In this document: piece after piece, positions 26,447 to 34,965 of the stretch
Numbering within the stretch: position 1 is the first letter of the stretch
Layout: each line of letters begins with the position of its first letter
Assembly (NCBI GenBank): GCA_963800235.1
Contig: CAWDAD010000001.1
Coordinates: forward strand, 1,240,001 to 1,304,000
Reading direction: 5' to 3'
DNA length: 64,000 bases
DNA from: CAVVNP01 sp963800235
Lineage (GTDB): Bacteria; Actinomycetota; Acidimicrobiia; Acidimicrobiales; Iamiaceae
Notes under the pieces: model-generated
What the model was told of the DNA's origin: nothing
Database searches by the model: none
What the model saw: only the letters and a program-made list of their open reading frames with translations
Program-made: the position numbers and the translations under genes

Positions 26447-26764
26447 TCAGGCGGAGGCGCCGCCGGTGCGGCGGCGCAGCAGCAGCAGCCCACCGCCGGT
26501 GAGCACCAGCACCGCGCCCAGCGCGGCCAGGCCCGGCAGGTCGGACCCGGTGACCGCGAGCCACCTGGTGGTGACCGGCGCGGCCGGCGGCGCCGGTGGC
26601 GCCGGGGCCGCCTCCTGCGGGGTGGCAGCCGGCGTCGGCTTGGCCGTGTAGTCGCCGTTGTCCTGGGCGGTGGCGGCGGTGGCGCCGGCGACCAGCAGGA
26701 CCGAGGCCACCGCCAGCGAGGCGAGGGCGGCGAGGATCCGACGGGTGGGCGAGGCGTGGGTCAC
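26447..26764 (-). CDS. Small secreted peptide with LAXTG (sortase E-type) anchor
   Basis: A 105-residue protein. Signal peptide at 7-34 (RRILAALASLAVASVLLVAG, cleavage near TAQ), then only about 40 residues rich in Pro and Ala (KPTPAATPQEAAPAPPAPPAAP), then LAVTG followed by a hydrophobic helix (LPGLAALGAVLVLTGGGLLLL) and RRRTGG. This is a complete cell-wall sorting signal of the LAXTG class used by actinobacterial class E sortases. The GTG start is fixed by a textbook leaderless promoter. Convergent with the BY-kinase; may decorate the cell surface or help retain the polysaccharide (inference). No sortase gene lies in the window. Confidence 0.75.
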   Translation of the reverse strand: MTHASPTRRILAALASLAVASVLLVAGATAATAQDNGDYTAKPTPAATPQEAAPAPPAPPAAPVTTRWLAVTGSDLPGLAALGAVLVLTGGGLLLLRRRTGGASA

Positions 26765-26771
26765 GGCGCCG

Positions 26772-26800
26772 ATGGTAGGCCCACCGGTCGACCCTGTCAA
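26772..26800 (-). promoter_or_regulatory. Consensus leaderless promoter of the LAXTG peptide gene
   Basis: On the minus strand TTGACA (26800-26795) and TACCAT (26777-26772) are separated by exactly 17 nt, and TACCAT ends 7 nt before the GTG at 26764. This is the best sigma-70-type promoter in the window and fixes the start codon; the longer TTG-initiated frame would begin inside the -35 box. Confidence 0.8.
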
Positions 26801-26854
26801 CGCAGAGCGTGGTGATATCGGGCGTTCACTACGGAGCGTGCTCGGCGTCGGCGC

Positions 26855-28587
26855 TCACCAGTGGATCGTGCGGCGGAGCTCGGCTCGGTAGGTGCGCCCG
26901 CCGGAGGTCCACCGCGCCTCGGGGACCCGGCCGGTCGGCTCGAGCACCATCGACCCGTGGTGGCCGGCCAGCACGAAGCGCACCACCACCGTCGACTCCC
27001 CGCCCGGCGGGACGGTGAGGTAGACGCCGCGGACCTGGGTCGAGCCGTCGGGGCCGGCCAGGGCCAGGTACTGCCCGCCCGTGATCCGGATCCGACCGGC
27101 GGCGCCGGGCACGTTGACCGCCAGGATGCCGCCGTACTCCCCGGGCTGGAGACCGGCGCCGGCCTGCGGCCCGCCGGCCACGTAGGCGGGCAGGCCCGAC
27201 GCCGGGGCGGCGTTCGTCGTGCGGACCGTGACGGTGACCTCGGTGTCGGGCCCCGCTGGCGCCGTCGCCACCTGGATCCGCTGGTCGACGAAGGGGTCGA
27301 GCTTGTTGCCGCCCCGGTTCAGCAGCGACACCGCCAGCGAGCTCGGCTGGAGGGCGCCGTCGACGCCGACCGCCTCCCACCCCCGCTGCTCGACCGGATC
27401 GGACGACCAGGCCAGCAGGTGCCGCCCCTGGACGGCGAGGGCCAGCTGGTCGGCGAGCACCGAGGGCTTCCAGCCGCCCTGCTCGAGCTTGTCGAAGGTG
27501 GCCCGGGCGACGTCGCCCAGGGCGTCCTTGCGGGCCGCCTGGTCCTTGCCGAACGCCGCGTACTGGTCGTGCAGCAGGCGCTGGCGGAGGGTGGGGGCCG
27601 AGTACTCCACCCCGCCGACGGTCACGGGTCCCACCGCCCGCAGCAGGTCCCGCACCCCGTCGATGTCGATCACCACCACCCCCGAGACCGGGCCGTTGCC
27701 CGGCTGGGCGGCCCAGAGGCGGGTGGCCAGCTCGGCGCTCACCGGGAACCGCGGCGTCACCGCCAGCTGCCGGAAGTCGTGGCCGGGGTCGATGAAGCTC
27801 CAGTTGCGGGCCAGGTCGACGTCGGTGACCGGCACGGTCCCCTTCGGCACCACCAGGTCGTCGGTGGGCCGCACCGGGCCGAGGCTGAGGGTGCCGGCGT
27901 CGGCGTGCAGGGACGTGCCGGTGAGCCACATGCCCGAGCCGGCGCGCATCTCGGCGTTGTTCGCCCCGACCAGCAGGTAGTCGCTCGGGCCCTGGAGCAG
28001 CCGACGGAGGGCCTGGGTGAGCAGCTCGGCCTTCTGGAGCCCGTCGAGCACGGTCGCCCGCTCGTCGACGAACCGCCGGTGGGCGGAGGCCAGCGGGGGC
28101 ACCAGCCCGTCGGCCGCCCCCGGGTCGACGGCCCGGAGCCGGGTCGCGGTGACCTGCGCCAGGCGGTCGACCTGGTCCATGAGCCGGACCCGGGCCTCCC
28201 CCGGGGCGCGGGCCGCCCGGCCAGCTCCCGGAGCTGGTCGAGCGCGTCGATCCCGATGTCGACGGACCGCGCGCCGGCCCGGTCGAGGGCCCGCCCGCTG
28301 CGCACCTGGCGGCCGACCACGGGCAGGACCTCGAGCGGGGCGAGCAGCGGGTTGTCGGTCAGCGACCGGGCCCGGTGCAGGTCGTCGGCGGCGTGGCGCA
28401 GCTCCGTGGCGGTGCGGGGGTCGAGCAGCTGCTCGACGGTCGCCCCCCGCCGGACGTCGCGGACCCTCGACAGGCCCTGCTCGGCGGCGCTCCGGGCGAG
28501 GAGGAGCAGGACGGCGACCGCCGCCAGCCACAGCAGCACCAGGGCCAGGAGGGTGCGGAGCACGGTGCGGCGGCTGGGTGGGCGCAT
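26855..28587 (-). pseudogene. DUF4012 family protein, frameshifted
   Basis: An envelope protein of the DUF4012 family found in actinobacterial polysaccharide loci. One N-terminal membrane helix (about 8-29, LRTLLALVLLWLAAVAVLLLL) is followed by a coiled region (ELRHAADDLHRARSLTDNPLLAPLEVLPVVG). The frame breaks near 28210-28225 in CGGGCGGCCCGCGCCCCGG (one base missing) and resumes as GEARVRLMDQVDRLAQVTATRL. The body shows the family motifs YLLVGANNAEMRAGSGMW, DLARNWSFIDPGHDFRQLA and GVVVIDIDGVRDLL. About 577 residues if repaired. Function is unknown; it faces outward. Only 90 nt separate it from the LAXTG peptide gene. Confidence 0.75.
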
Positions 28588-28746
28588 GGCGGGCGGGATG
28601 CTACGGACGCCCGGGGGCCGGGGTCGGCCCTTCCTGTCGTACGGATGGCCGGCGCCGATAGGAGTCGGGCGAGATCTTCCCCACCCCCCGGTAACGTGCT
28701 CCGCCACGACGTCGGGGGCCGGTGACGACTTCACGAGCGGAGCCAC

Positions 28747-30237
28747 ATGACCACCATCCCGTCAACCGAGCGCACCGCGGCCCCCATCGTCGGTCCGCGC
28801 CTGGTGCGACGGGCGGTCGACGGCCAACCCGACGCCGACACCGGCCACCTCCGCCCCAAGGTCGTCCTGATGGCGGCGGACACCGCGGCCATCGCCCTGG
28901 CCATGGTCGTCACCCTGGTCCTGCAGAACGAGCTCAGCGAGGCCGGCATCGGCGGCGCCGAGCGCCAGCAGTTCCTCGTGGCGCTGGCCACCCTCCCGGG
29001 CTGGCTGGCCATCTTCGCCAACCAGCGCCTCTACAACACCCGCTTCATCTCGCGCCGCATCGACGAGTTCCGCCGCATCGTCAACGCCACCCTGCTCAGC
29101 ACCCTGCTCGGGCTGGTGATCAGCAACGTCTTCGGCCTCCTCGCGCCGCGCACGGGCGAGTTCCTGACCTTCTTCCTGGGGGTCACCTTCGTGATGGCCG
29201 AGCGCGAGGTCGCCCGGCGGCGGTTCGCCGCCCTCCGGCGATCCGGCCGCCTGCTGCGCCACGTCGTCATCGCCGGGACCAACCCCGAGGCGCGCGAGCT
29301 GGCCGCCATGCTGCAGGCCGATCCCTGGCTCGGCTACCGGGTGCTCGGCTTCGTGGGCGACGAGATCGGCCAGAACGAGCTGGTGCCGGGCATCACCCGG
29401 CTGGGCGGGTTCGCCGACGCCGCCGACGTGGTCCGCCGCCACAGCGGGGCCGGCGTCATCGTGGCCGCCAGCGCGGTCGAGAGCGACATCACCAACCAGC
29501 TGGCGCGCGATCTGCTCGACGAGGGCATCCACGTCGAGCTCAGCTCGACGCTGCGCGACATCGCCTCGCACCGCCTCACCGTCCGTCCCCTCGGCCGCTT
29601 CCCCGTGGTCTACGTCGAGCCCGTGCTGCGCACCGGTTGGCGGGCCTGGTTCAAGCGGGCGTTCGACATCAGCGGCGCGACCTTCGGGCTGGTCGTCACC
29701 TCGCCGCTCGTGCTGCTGGCCGCCATCGCCATCAAGCTCGACTCCCGGGGCCCGGTGGTGTTCCGCCAGGTCCGGGTCGGTCGCGACGGCCGTCCCTTCG
29801 AGGTGCTCAAGCTGCGCTCCATGGTCCGCGACGCCGAGGAGCGCAAGAACGAGCTGCTCGACAGCAACGAGGCCGACGGCCCGCTGTTCAAGATGAAGCG
29901 CGACCCTCGGGTCACCCGGGTCGGGCGCATCCTGCGCACCTCCTCGATCGACGAGATCCCCCAGCTGGTCAACGTGCTGCGTGGCGACATGAGCCTGGTC
30001 GGCCCCCGCCCGGCGCTCCCCCACGAGACCGAGGCCTGGGACCCGCTGCTCACCCAGCGCCTGCGGGTCAAGCCCGGCATCACCGGCATGTGGCAGGTGA
30101 ACGGGCGCAGCGAGTCGAGCTTCGAGGACTACACCCGCCTCGACCTGTACTACGTCGACAACTGGTCCCTGGCCACCGACCTGGCCATCCTGGCCAAGAC
30201 GGTGCCGGTCGTCGTCGCCCGCCGCGGCGCCAGCTGA
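28747..30237 (+). CDS. Polyprenyl glycosylphosphotransferase (WbaP/CpsE-like initiating sugar transferase)
   Basis: A 496-residue enzyme that starts repeat-unit synthesis by moving a sugar-1-phosphate to polyprenyl phosphate. Four or five N-terminal helices (about 40-165), a Rossmann-like middle (LRHVVIAGTNPEARELAAML), then the catalytic domain from about 305: KRAFDISGATFGLVVTSPL re-entrant helix, GPVVFRQVRVGRDGRPFEVLKLRSM, VGRILRTSSIDEIPQLVNV with the Asp-Glu pair, MSLVGPRPALPHE and PGITGMWQVNGRSE. -10 TAACGT at 28692-28697. It complements the operon at 16.6-26.4 kb, which lacks an initiating transferase. Confidence 0.9.
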   Translation: MTTIPSTERTAAPIVGPRLVRRAVDGQPDADTGHLRPKVVLMAADTAAIALAMVVTLVLQNELSEAGIGGAERQQFLVALATLPGWLAIFANQRLYNTRFISRRIDEFRRIVNATLLSTLLGLVISNVFGLLAPRTGEFLTFFLGVTFVMAEREVARRRFAALRRSGRLLRHVVIAGTNPEARELAAMLQADPWLGYRVLGFVGDEIGQNELVPGITRLGGFADAADVVRRHSGAGVIVAASAVESDITNQLARDLLDEGIHVELSSTLRDIASHRLTVRPLGRFPVVYVEPVLRTGWRAWFKRAFDISGATFGLVVTSPLVLLAAIAIKLDSRGPVVFRQVRVGRDGRPFEVLKLRSMVRDAEERKNELLDSNEADGPLFKMKRDPRVTRVGRILRTSSIDEIPQLVNVLRGDMSLVGPRPALPHETEAWDPLLTQRLRVKPGITGMWQVNGRSESSFEDYTRLDLYYVDNWSLATDLAILAKTVPVVVARRGAS

Positions 30238-30247
30238 CCTCGCCGGG

Positions 30248-31354
30248 TCACCCGAGCACGGCCAGGTCGTGGCCGGCCCGGTTGAGCGGCTCGGGACCCT
30301 GCTCGGTGGCGACGACGATGTCCTCGAGCCGCAGGCCCCACCGGCCCTCCAGGTAGATCCCGGGCTCGATCGAGAAGACGTGGCCCGCCGCCAGCAGGGT
30401 CGGGTTGCCGGCGACCACGTACGGGTCCTCGTGCTCCTCGACGCCGATGCCGTGGCCGGTGCGGTGCACGAAGCGGTCGCCCAGGCCGGCGGCGGCGATC
30501 ACCCGACGGGCGGCGGCGTCGACGTCCTGGCAGGCCGCCCCCACCCGGGCGGCGGCCACCGCGGCGGCCTGGGCCTCGTGCAGCACCGCGTAGTGCTCGG
30601 CCAGCTCGGCCGGCGGCTTGCCGAGGTGCACACACCGGGTGATGTCCGAGCAGTAGCCGACGCCGTCGTCGCCGAACATCGTCCCGCCGAAGTCGCAGAG
30701 CACCACCTCGCCGGCGGCGATGCGGCGGCCGCCGGCCTCGTGGTGGGGACTGGCCGCGTTCGGCCCGGCGGCCACGATGGCGAAGTTCACCCGCTGGTGG
30801 CCCTCGGCCAGCAGCCGGCGCCCGAGGTCGGCCGACACCTCGGCCTCGGTGCGGCCCTCGAGGGCGACCTCCCCGGAGCGGAGCTGCGCCGCCACCCGGT
30901 CGGCCGCCGCCGCCGCCCGCCGCAGGGCCTCGACCTCGGTCGGGTCCTTCACCGCCCGCAGCGGGCCGACCACCTCCCCCGCCCGACGGAAGCGGGTCCG
31001 GGGCATGGCGCGCTGCAGCTCCACGAGGAAGCGCGCCCAGGTGCGGTCGCCGATGGCCGCGTCGCCGACGGGACCGGCCAGCCCGGCGACCAGGGCGACG
31101 GGATCGTCGGTCTCGCCCCACGTCGCCAGCGAGAACAGCTCGGGCCGCTCACGCACCCGGGGTGCCTCCAGGCGGGGCACCACCAGGGTGGTGTCGCCCT
31201 CGACCGGGAGCACGAGCATGGTGAGCCGCTCGAGGGGCATGGCCTCGTAGCCGGTGAGCCAGGGCAGCTCGGGCCCCACCGAGAGCAGCAGCACGTCGAC
31301 GCCGAGCCCGGCCATGGCCTGCCGGCAGCGGGCCAGGCGGCCCGGCGTGGTCAC
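30248..31354 (-). CDS. M24 family Xaa-Pro peptidase
   Basis: A 368-residue pita-bread metallopeptidase. The N-terminal creatinase-like domain (1-140) carries PELPWLTGYEAMPLERLTML. The catalytic domain shows CDFGGTMFGDDGVGYCSDITR (metal Asp pair), FVHRTGHGIGVEEHEDP (metal His), SIEPGIYLEGRWGLRLEDIVV (two metal Glu). It removes residues before proline, or hydrolyses a related amide. GTG start overlaps the stop of the PNPOx-like gene by 4 nt, so the two are coupled on the minus strand. Convergent with the sugar transferase. Confidence 0.85.
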   Translation of the reverse strand: MTTPGRLARCRQAMAGLGVDVLLLSVGPELPWLTGYEAMPLERLTMLVLPVEGDTTLVVPRLEAPRVRERPELFSLATWGETDDPVALVAGLAGPVGDAAIGDRTWARFLVELQRAMPRTRFRRAGEVVGPLRAVKDPTEVEALRRAAAAADRVAAQLRSGEVALEGRTEAEVSADLGRRLLAEGHQRVNFAIVAAGPNAASPHHEAGGRRIAAGEVVLCDFGGTMFGDDGVGYCSDITRCVHLGKPPAELAEHYAVLHEAQAAAVAAARVGAACQDVDAAARRVIAAAGLGDRFVHRTGHGIGVEEHEDPYVVAGNPTLLAAGHVFSIEPGIYLEGRWGLRLEDIVVATEQGPEPLNRAGHDLAVLG

Positions 31355-31899
31355 GGGGTGGGCACCGCCGGGAGGCCGTCGATGCTCGTGGTGTTCTTCT
31401 CCCGGTGGTACGCGTCGAGCTCGTCGGCGGTCTTGCGCCCGGCCCACTGCCGCAGGGTCGGGCGGTCGCCGGCCGGTTCGAGGAACGGGACCGCGTAGCC
31501 GCAGGAGGTCTGGACGCGCTCGACGTCGAGGGCCACCACGGCCCGGGCGCCGGGCACGTCGTCGAACGCCGGGACCAGCTCGGCCCAGCCGTCGTCGCCC
31601 GGCAGCACCACCCGGGCGGTGCCGAACAGCCGGAGGATCCGCGGGGGCCCGGCGAAGGCGCAGAACATGACGGTGAGGCGGCCGTTCTGACGGACGTGGG
31701 CGATGGTCTCGGCCCCGCTGCCGGTGAGGTCGAGGTAGGCGACCCGGTGGGGGCCGAGCACCCGGAAGGTGTCGTAGCCCTTGGGCGAGACGTTGACGTG
31801 GCCCCCGGGGCCATCGGGCGCGGTGGCGACGAAGAAGACCGGCTGCGCGGCGATCCACGCCTCCAGGTCCGGATCGATGGCGTCGAGCACGGTGGCCAT
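31351..31899 (-). CDS. Pyridoxamine 5'-phosphate oxidase-like flavin-binding protein
   Basis: A 182-residue split-barrel protein. FFVATAPDGPGGHVNVSPKGYDTFRVLG (about 22-49) and VAYLDLTGSGAETIAHVRQNGRLTVMFCAF are characteristic of the PNPOx/general stress FMN-binding group, where S-P-K-G and the T-x-x-N/H-x-x-x-N-G-R loop touch FMN. The C-terminus (LRQWAGRKTADELDAYHREKN) is the tail seen in actinobacterial members. Substrate unknown. Start ATG chosen by the family N-terminus. Confidence 0.78.
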   Translation of the reverse strand: MATVLDAIDPDLEAWIAAQPVFFVATAPDGPGGHVNVSPKGYDTFRVLGPHRVAYLDLTGSGAETIAHVRQNGRLTVMFCAFAGPPRILRLFGTARVVLPGDDGWAELVPAFDDVPGARAVVALDVERVQTSCGYAVPFLEPAGDRPTLRQWAGRKTADELDAYHREKNTTSIDGLPAVPTP

Positions 31900-32002
31900 G
31901 GCCGCAGTCTCGCAGCCGGCCGACCCTGGTCCGACCGGGTTGCCGGCGGGAGGTCGGCCACCGGGGGACGGTCGGGCGGTCGCCGCTTGCCAGGATGGGG
32001 CC

Positions 32003-33298
32003 ATGCCCAGCGACGACCGGGCCGACGACGGGGACGGGATGCGCGCCGACGAGCCGGCCCCTTCCGACGAGCCGGGCCCTTCCGACGAGCCGGCCGCTTC
32101 CGACGAGCTCCCCCGTCGCGACGAGCCGGCCGGTCGCGACGACGGCCACGGCCGCCGGCGGTTCCTGCTCGGAGCCGGGGTGATCGGCGTGGCCGGGGCG
32201 ACCGGTGCCGCCGCCGGGCACCTGGCCGCCGACCGGCCGCCGACGGCGCCCCCGCCCCCCGTGCCGCTGGCGGTCGGCGGTCTGCCGGTGATCGAGCCGG
32301 CCGGGTCGGGGCGCGGCGACGCGGCGGTGGTCAACCGGGCGGTCGAGCAGGCCGCCGGCACGGTGCGCGCCGGGGAGGAGCTGACCGGTGGCGGGCTCGT
32401 CGTGCTGGCCGGCGGGAGCTTCACCGTGGACGAGCCCATCGTCCTGCGGCCGGGGGTGGTGCTGGCCGGCAGCGGCTGGGGCACCCAGCTGGTTCGGGCC
32501 TTCGACGGCGGCCCGATGGTCACCTTCCAGGCGAGCGGTGGCCCGGTCCCCGGCGCCTACGGCGCCGAGCTGCGCGACCTGGCGCTGAACGGCCGCCGGG
32601 GCGACCACGGCGGCCGGGACGACCACGGCGTCGTGCTCGACGCCACCAACCCCGACGACGACGGCTGGACCGATCCCAACTGCCGGGTGCTCGACGTGCG
32701 GATCGCCTACTGCGCGGGCCACGGCATCGTGGTCGCCCGCCACCCGGGCAGCGGCGGCACCACCAGCAGGGCCTGCCGGGTGTCGGGCTGCTTCGTCCTG
32801 GCCTGCGGGGGCGACGGGTTCCGGCTGGAGGGGTCCGACGCGGTGGTCGAGGGCTGCTACTCGTCGAGCAACGACGGCGCCGGCTTCGCGGTCGCCGCCG
32901 GCAACGTCACCGTCACCGCCAGCAAGGCCAGCTTCAACGACGGCAGCGGCTTCGTGGTCGACGGCCAGCGAGCGGTGCTCGGCTCCTGCCAGGCCCAGGA
33001 CAACCAGCCCGACGGGTTCCGCCTCACCCGGACCTCGGGCTGCTCGGTCACCGGCTGCCAGGCCGACACCAACCGGCGGGCGAACTTCCGCCTCGACGGG
33101 GTCACCGCCAGCGCCCTCACCGGCCTGGTGGCGGTCCACCGCGACGCCGGCCGCTTCGGCCGCCCGAGCGACGGGGGCATCGTCCTCGGCGGCGGCAGCC
33201 GCGACTGCCAGCTCATCGGGTGCTCGCCCCGCTCGGCCGGCGGCCTCGCCGGATCGCTCGGGGGCCGCCCCGCCGACGTGCTGGTGCCCGAGACCTGA
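32003..33298 (+). CDS. Tat-exported right-handed beta-helix protein
   Basis: A 431-residue secreted protein. A long acidic leader (1-48) built from DEPAPSDEPGPSDEPAASDE-like repeats precedes the twin-arginine signal RRRFLLGAGVIGVAGATGAAAG (about 52-73). The mature part is a parallel beta-helix: repeated short strands such as CRVLDVRIAYCAGHGIVVAR, CRVSGCFVLACGGDGFRLEG, CYSSSNDGAGFAVAAGN and CQAQDNQPDGFRLTRTSGC, with Cys-, Asn- and Gly-D-G-F ladders like pectate-lyase or NosD-type proteins. Could bind or cleave acidic polysaccharide; activity is not assignable. CAGGAT lies 6 nt before the ATG. The unusual pre-Tat repeat may be an artefact of start choice; an ATG at 32039 is an alternative. Confidence 0.72.
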   Translation: MPSDDRADDGDGMRADEPAPSDEPGPSDEPAASDELPRRDEPAGRDDGHGRRRFLLGAGVIGVAGATGAAAGHLAADRPPTAPPPPVPLAVGGLPVIEPAGSGRGDAAVVNRAVEQAAGTVRAGEELTGGGLVVLAGGSFTVDEPIVLRPGVVLAGSGWGTQLVRAFDGGPMVTFQASGGPVPGAYGAELRDLALNGRRGDHGGRDDHGVVLDATNPDDDGWTDPNCRVLDVRIAYCAGHGIVVARHPGSGGTTSRACRVSGCFVLACGGDGFRLEGSDAVVEGCYSSSNDGAGFAVAAGNVTVTASKASFNDGSGFVVDGQRAVLGSCQAQDNQPDGFRLTRTSGCSVTGCQADTNRRANFRLDGVTASALTGLVAVHRDAGRFGRPSDGGIVLGGGSRDCQLIGCSPRSAGGLAGSLGGRPADVLVPET

Positions 33299-33341
33299 CG
33301 GACGCCGCTCCGCCGCTCCCGCGCCTGACCGCCGGTCGAGA

Positions 33342-33366
33342 CTTGACCGGCGGGTCAAGGTAGCGT
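33342..33366 (+). promoter_or_regulatory. Operator and -10 of the monooxygenase gene
   Basis: A perfect 18-bp palindrome CTTGACC-GGCG-GGTCAAG occupies 33342-33359, directly before a -10 TAGCGT (33361-33366). It fills the -35/-10 spacer, the usual place for a TetR-type repressor. No regulator gene lies beside it, so the repressor is elsewhere. Confidence 0.6.
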
Positions 33367-33398
33367 TGGTGAGGCGTTCGACCAGGAAGGGACCGGCC

Positions 33399-34919
33399 GT
33401 GGCAGACACCGAGCACGTGGACGTCGTCGTGGTGGGAGCCGGCATCTCCGGCATCGGCGCCGGGTACCACCTGCAGACACGGTGCCCCGACCGCTCGTAC
33501 GTGATCCTCGAGGGCCGCGAGGCGATGGGCGGCACGTGGGACCTGTTCCGCTACCCGGGCGTGCGCTCCGACAGCGACATGCACACGCTCGGCTACAGCT
33601 TCCGGCCGTGGACCGAGGCGAAGTCGATCGCCGACGGCCCCTCCATCCTCCGCTACCTCCACGAGACGGCCGCCGCCTACGGCATCGAGGAGAAGATCCG
33701 CTACCAGCACCTCGTCCGCTCGGCGTCGTGGTCGAGCGAGCACGGCCGCTGGACGGTGCGGGCCGACCGTGGCGACACCGGTGAGGCGGTCGAGCTGACC
33801 TGCACCTTCCTGTACATGTGCTCGGGCTACTACAGCTACGAGCACGGCCACGCACCGACCTTCCCGGGCCGCGACCGCTTCCAGGGCACCGTGGTCCACC
33901 CGCAGGACTGGCCCGAGGACCTCGCCTACGAGGGCAAGCGGGTCGTGATCATCGGGTCCGGCGCCACCGCCATGACCCTCGGGCCGGCCATGGCCGAGGA
34001 CGCCGCCCACGTGACCATGCTCCAGCGCTCCCCGACCTACGTGGTGTCGCTGCCCGACGAGGACGCCCTGGCCAACGCCATGCGCCGGGTCCTGCCCGAG
34101 AAGGTCGCCTACGCGCTCACCCGGGCGCGCAACTCCTGGTTGACCGAGTGGTTCTACCGGCGGACCCGCACCGCACCCGAGAAGGTCAAGGCCAAGCTGC
34201 TCGACCTGGTGCGCGACCAGGTCGGCTCCGAGTACGTCGACGAGCACTTCACGCCCCGCTACAACCCGTGGGACCAGCGCCTGTGCCGCATCACCAACGC
34301 CGACCTGTTCGAGGCGATCCGCGACGACCGCCTGGCCATGGTCACCGACCACATCGAGACCTTCACCGAGCACGGCATCCGGCTGCGGTCGGGCGCGGAG
34401 CTCGAGGCCGACGTCATCGTCACCGCCACCGGGCTCGAGCTGGTGACCCTCGGCGAGACGCACTTCGACCTCGACGGCACCCCGATCGACTTCGCCGAGA
34501 CCTGGACCTACAAGGGCATGGCGTACTCCGACGTGCCCAACCTGGCCTCGTCGTTCGGCTACGTGAACTCGTCCTGGACGCTGCGGGCCGACCTGATCGC
34601 CGAGTACGTCTGCCGGCTGCTGAACCACCTGACCGAGACCGGCACCGACACCTGCACCCCCCGGCTGCGCCCGTCCGACCGCGACATGACCCCCCGCCCG
34701 TGGATCGACGACTTCTCCGCCGGGTACCTGCGGCGGATGCTGCCCCGCCTGCCCAAGCAGGGCGACCGCGAACCGTGGATCAACCCGCAGCTCTACTCCG
34801 AGGACAAGAAGCTGTTCCGGCGCCGGCCGGTCGCCGACGGCGTCATGCAGTTCACCGCCTCGCCGGCGCGGGTCGGGGCGGCCCCCGAGGCGTCGCCCGT
34901 CCCGGCCGGGGTCGGCTGA
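33399..34919 (+). CDS. Flavin-containing (Baeyer-Villiger/EthA-type) monooxygenase
   Basis: A 506-residue class B flavoprotein monooxygenase. FAD loop VDVVVVGAGISGIGAGYHL, the E-x-x-x-x-x-GGTWDLFRYPGVRSDSDMHTLGYSF stretch typical of EthA/MymA, and the NADPH loop KRVVIIGSGATAMTL are visible; FQGTVVHPQDWPEDL stands where the BVMO fingerprint F-x-G-x-x-x-H-x-x-x-W/D lies. It inserts oxygen in ketones or oxidises heteroatoms. GTG 33399 is preceded by AGGAAGG (33384-33390); an upstream GTG frame is less well placed. An 18-bp palindromic operator controls it. Confidence 0.87.
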   Translation: MADTEHVDVVVVGAGISGIGAGYHLQTRCPDRSYVILEGREAMGGTWDLFRYPGVRSDSDMHTLGYSFRPWTEAKSIADGPSILRYLHETAAAYGIEEKIRYQHLVRSASWSSEHGRWTVRADRGDTGEAVELTCTFLYMCSGYYSYEHGHAPTFPGRDRFQGTVVHPQDWPEDLAYEGKRVVIIGSGATAMTLGPAMAEDAAHVTMLQRSPTYVVSLPDEDALANAMRRVLPEKVAYALTRARNSWLTEWFYRRTRTAPEKVKAKLLDLVRDQVGSEYVDEHFTPRYNPWDQRLCRITNADLFEAIRDDRLAMVTDHIETFTEHGIRLRSGAELEADVIVTATGLELVTLGETHFDLDGTPIDFAETWTYKGMAYSDVPNLASSFGYVNSSWTLRADLIAEYVCRLLNHLTETGTDTCTPRLRPSDRDMTPRPWIDDFSAGYLRRMLPRLPKQGDREPWINPQLYSEDKKLFRRRPVADGVMQFTASPARVGAAPEASPVPAGVG

Positions 34920-34927
34920 GCCGGCCC

Positions 34928-34965
34928 GGCGCTCGACCCGGCGGCGCTCGACCCGCCGGCGCTCA
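34928..34965 (+). repeat. 15-bp tandem repeat between convergent genes
   Basis: GGCGCTCGACCCGGC (34928), GGCGCTCGACCCGCC (34943) and the partial GGCGCTCAG (34958) are direct repeats in the 43-nt gap between the monooxygenase stop and the convergent LipB-LipA stop. They run into the lipA 3' end. Confidence 0.8.

Noticed and set aside
24822..26651. One continuous frame for the BY-kinase running to 26651
   Set aside because: Its start is out of frame with the true N-terminus and its end is antisense to the LAXTG gene. Frame correction ends the protein at 26418 with the expected tyrosine tail.
33342..33348. TTGACC as the -35 of the monooxygenase promoter
   Set aside because: Only 12 nt separate it from TAGCGT, too short for a sigma-70 spacer; the palindrome is better read as an operator.
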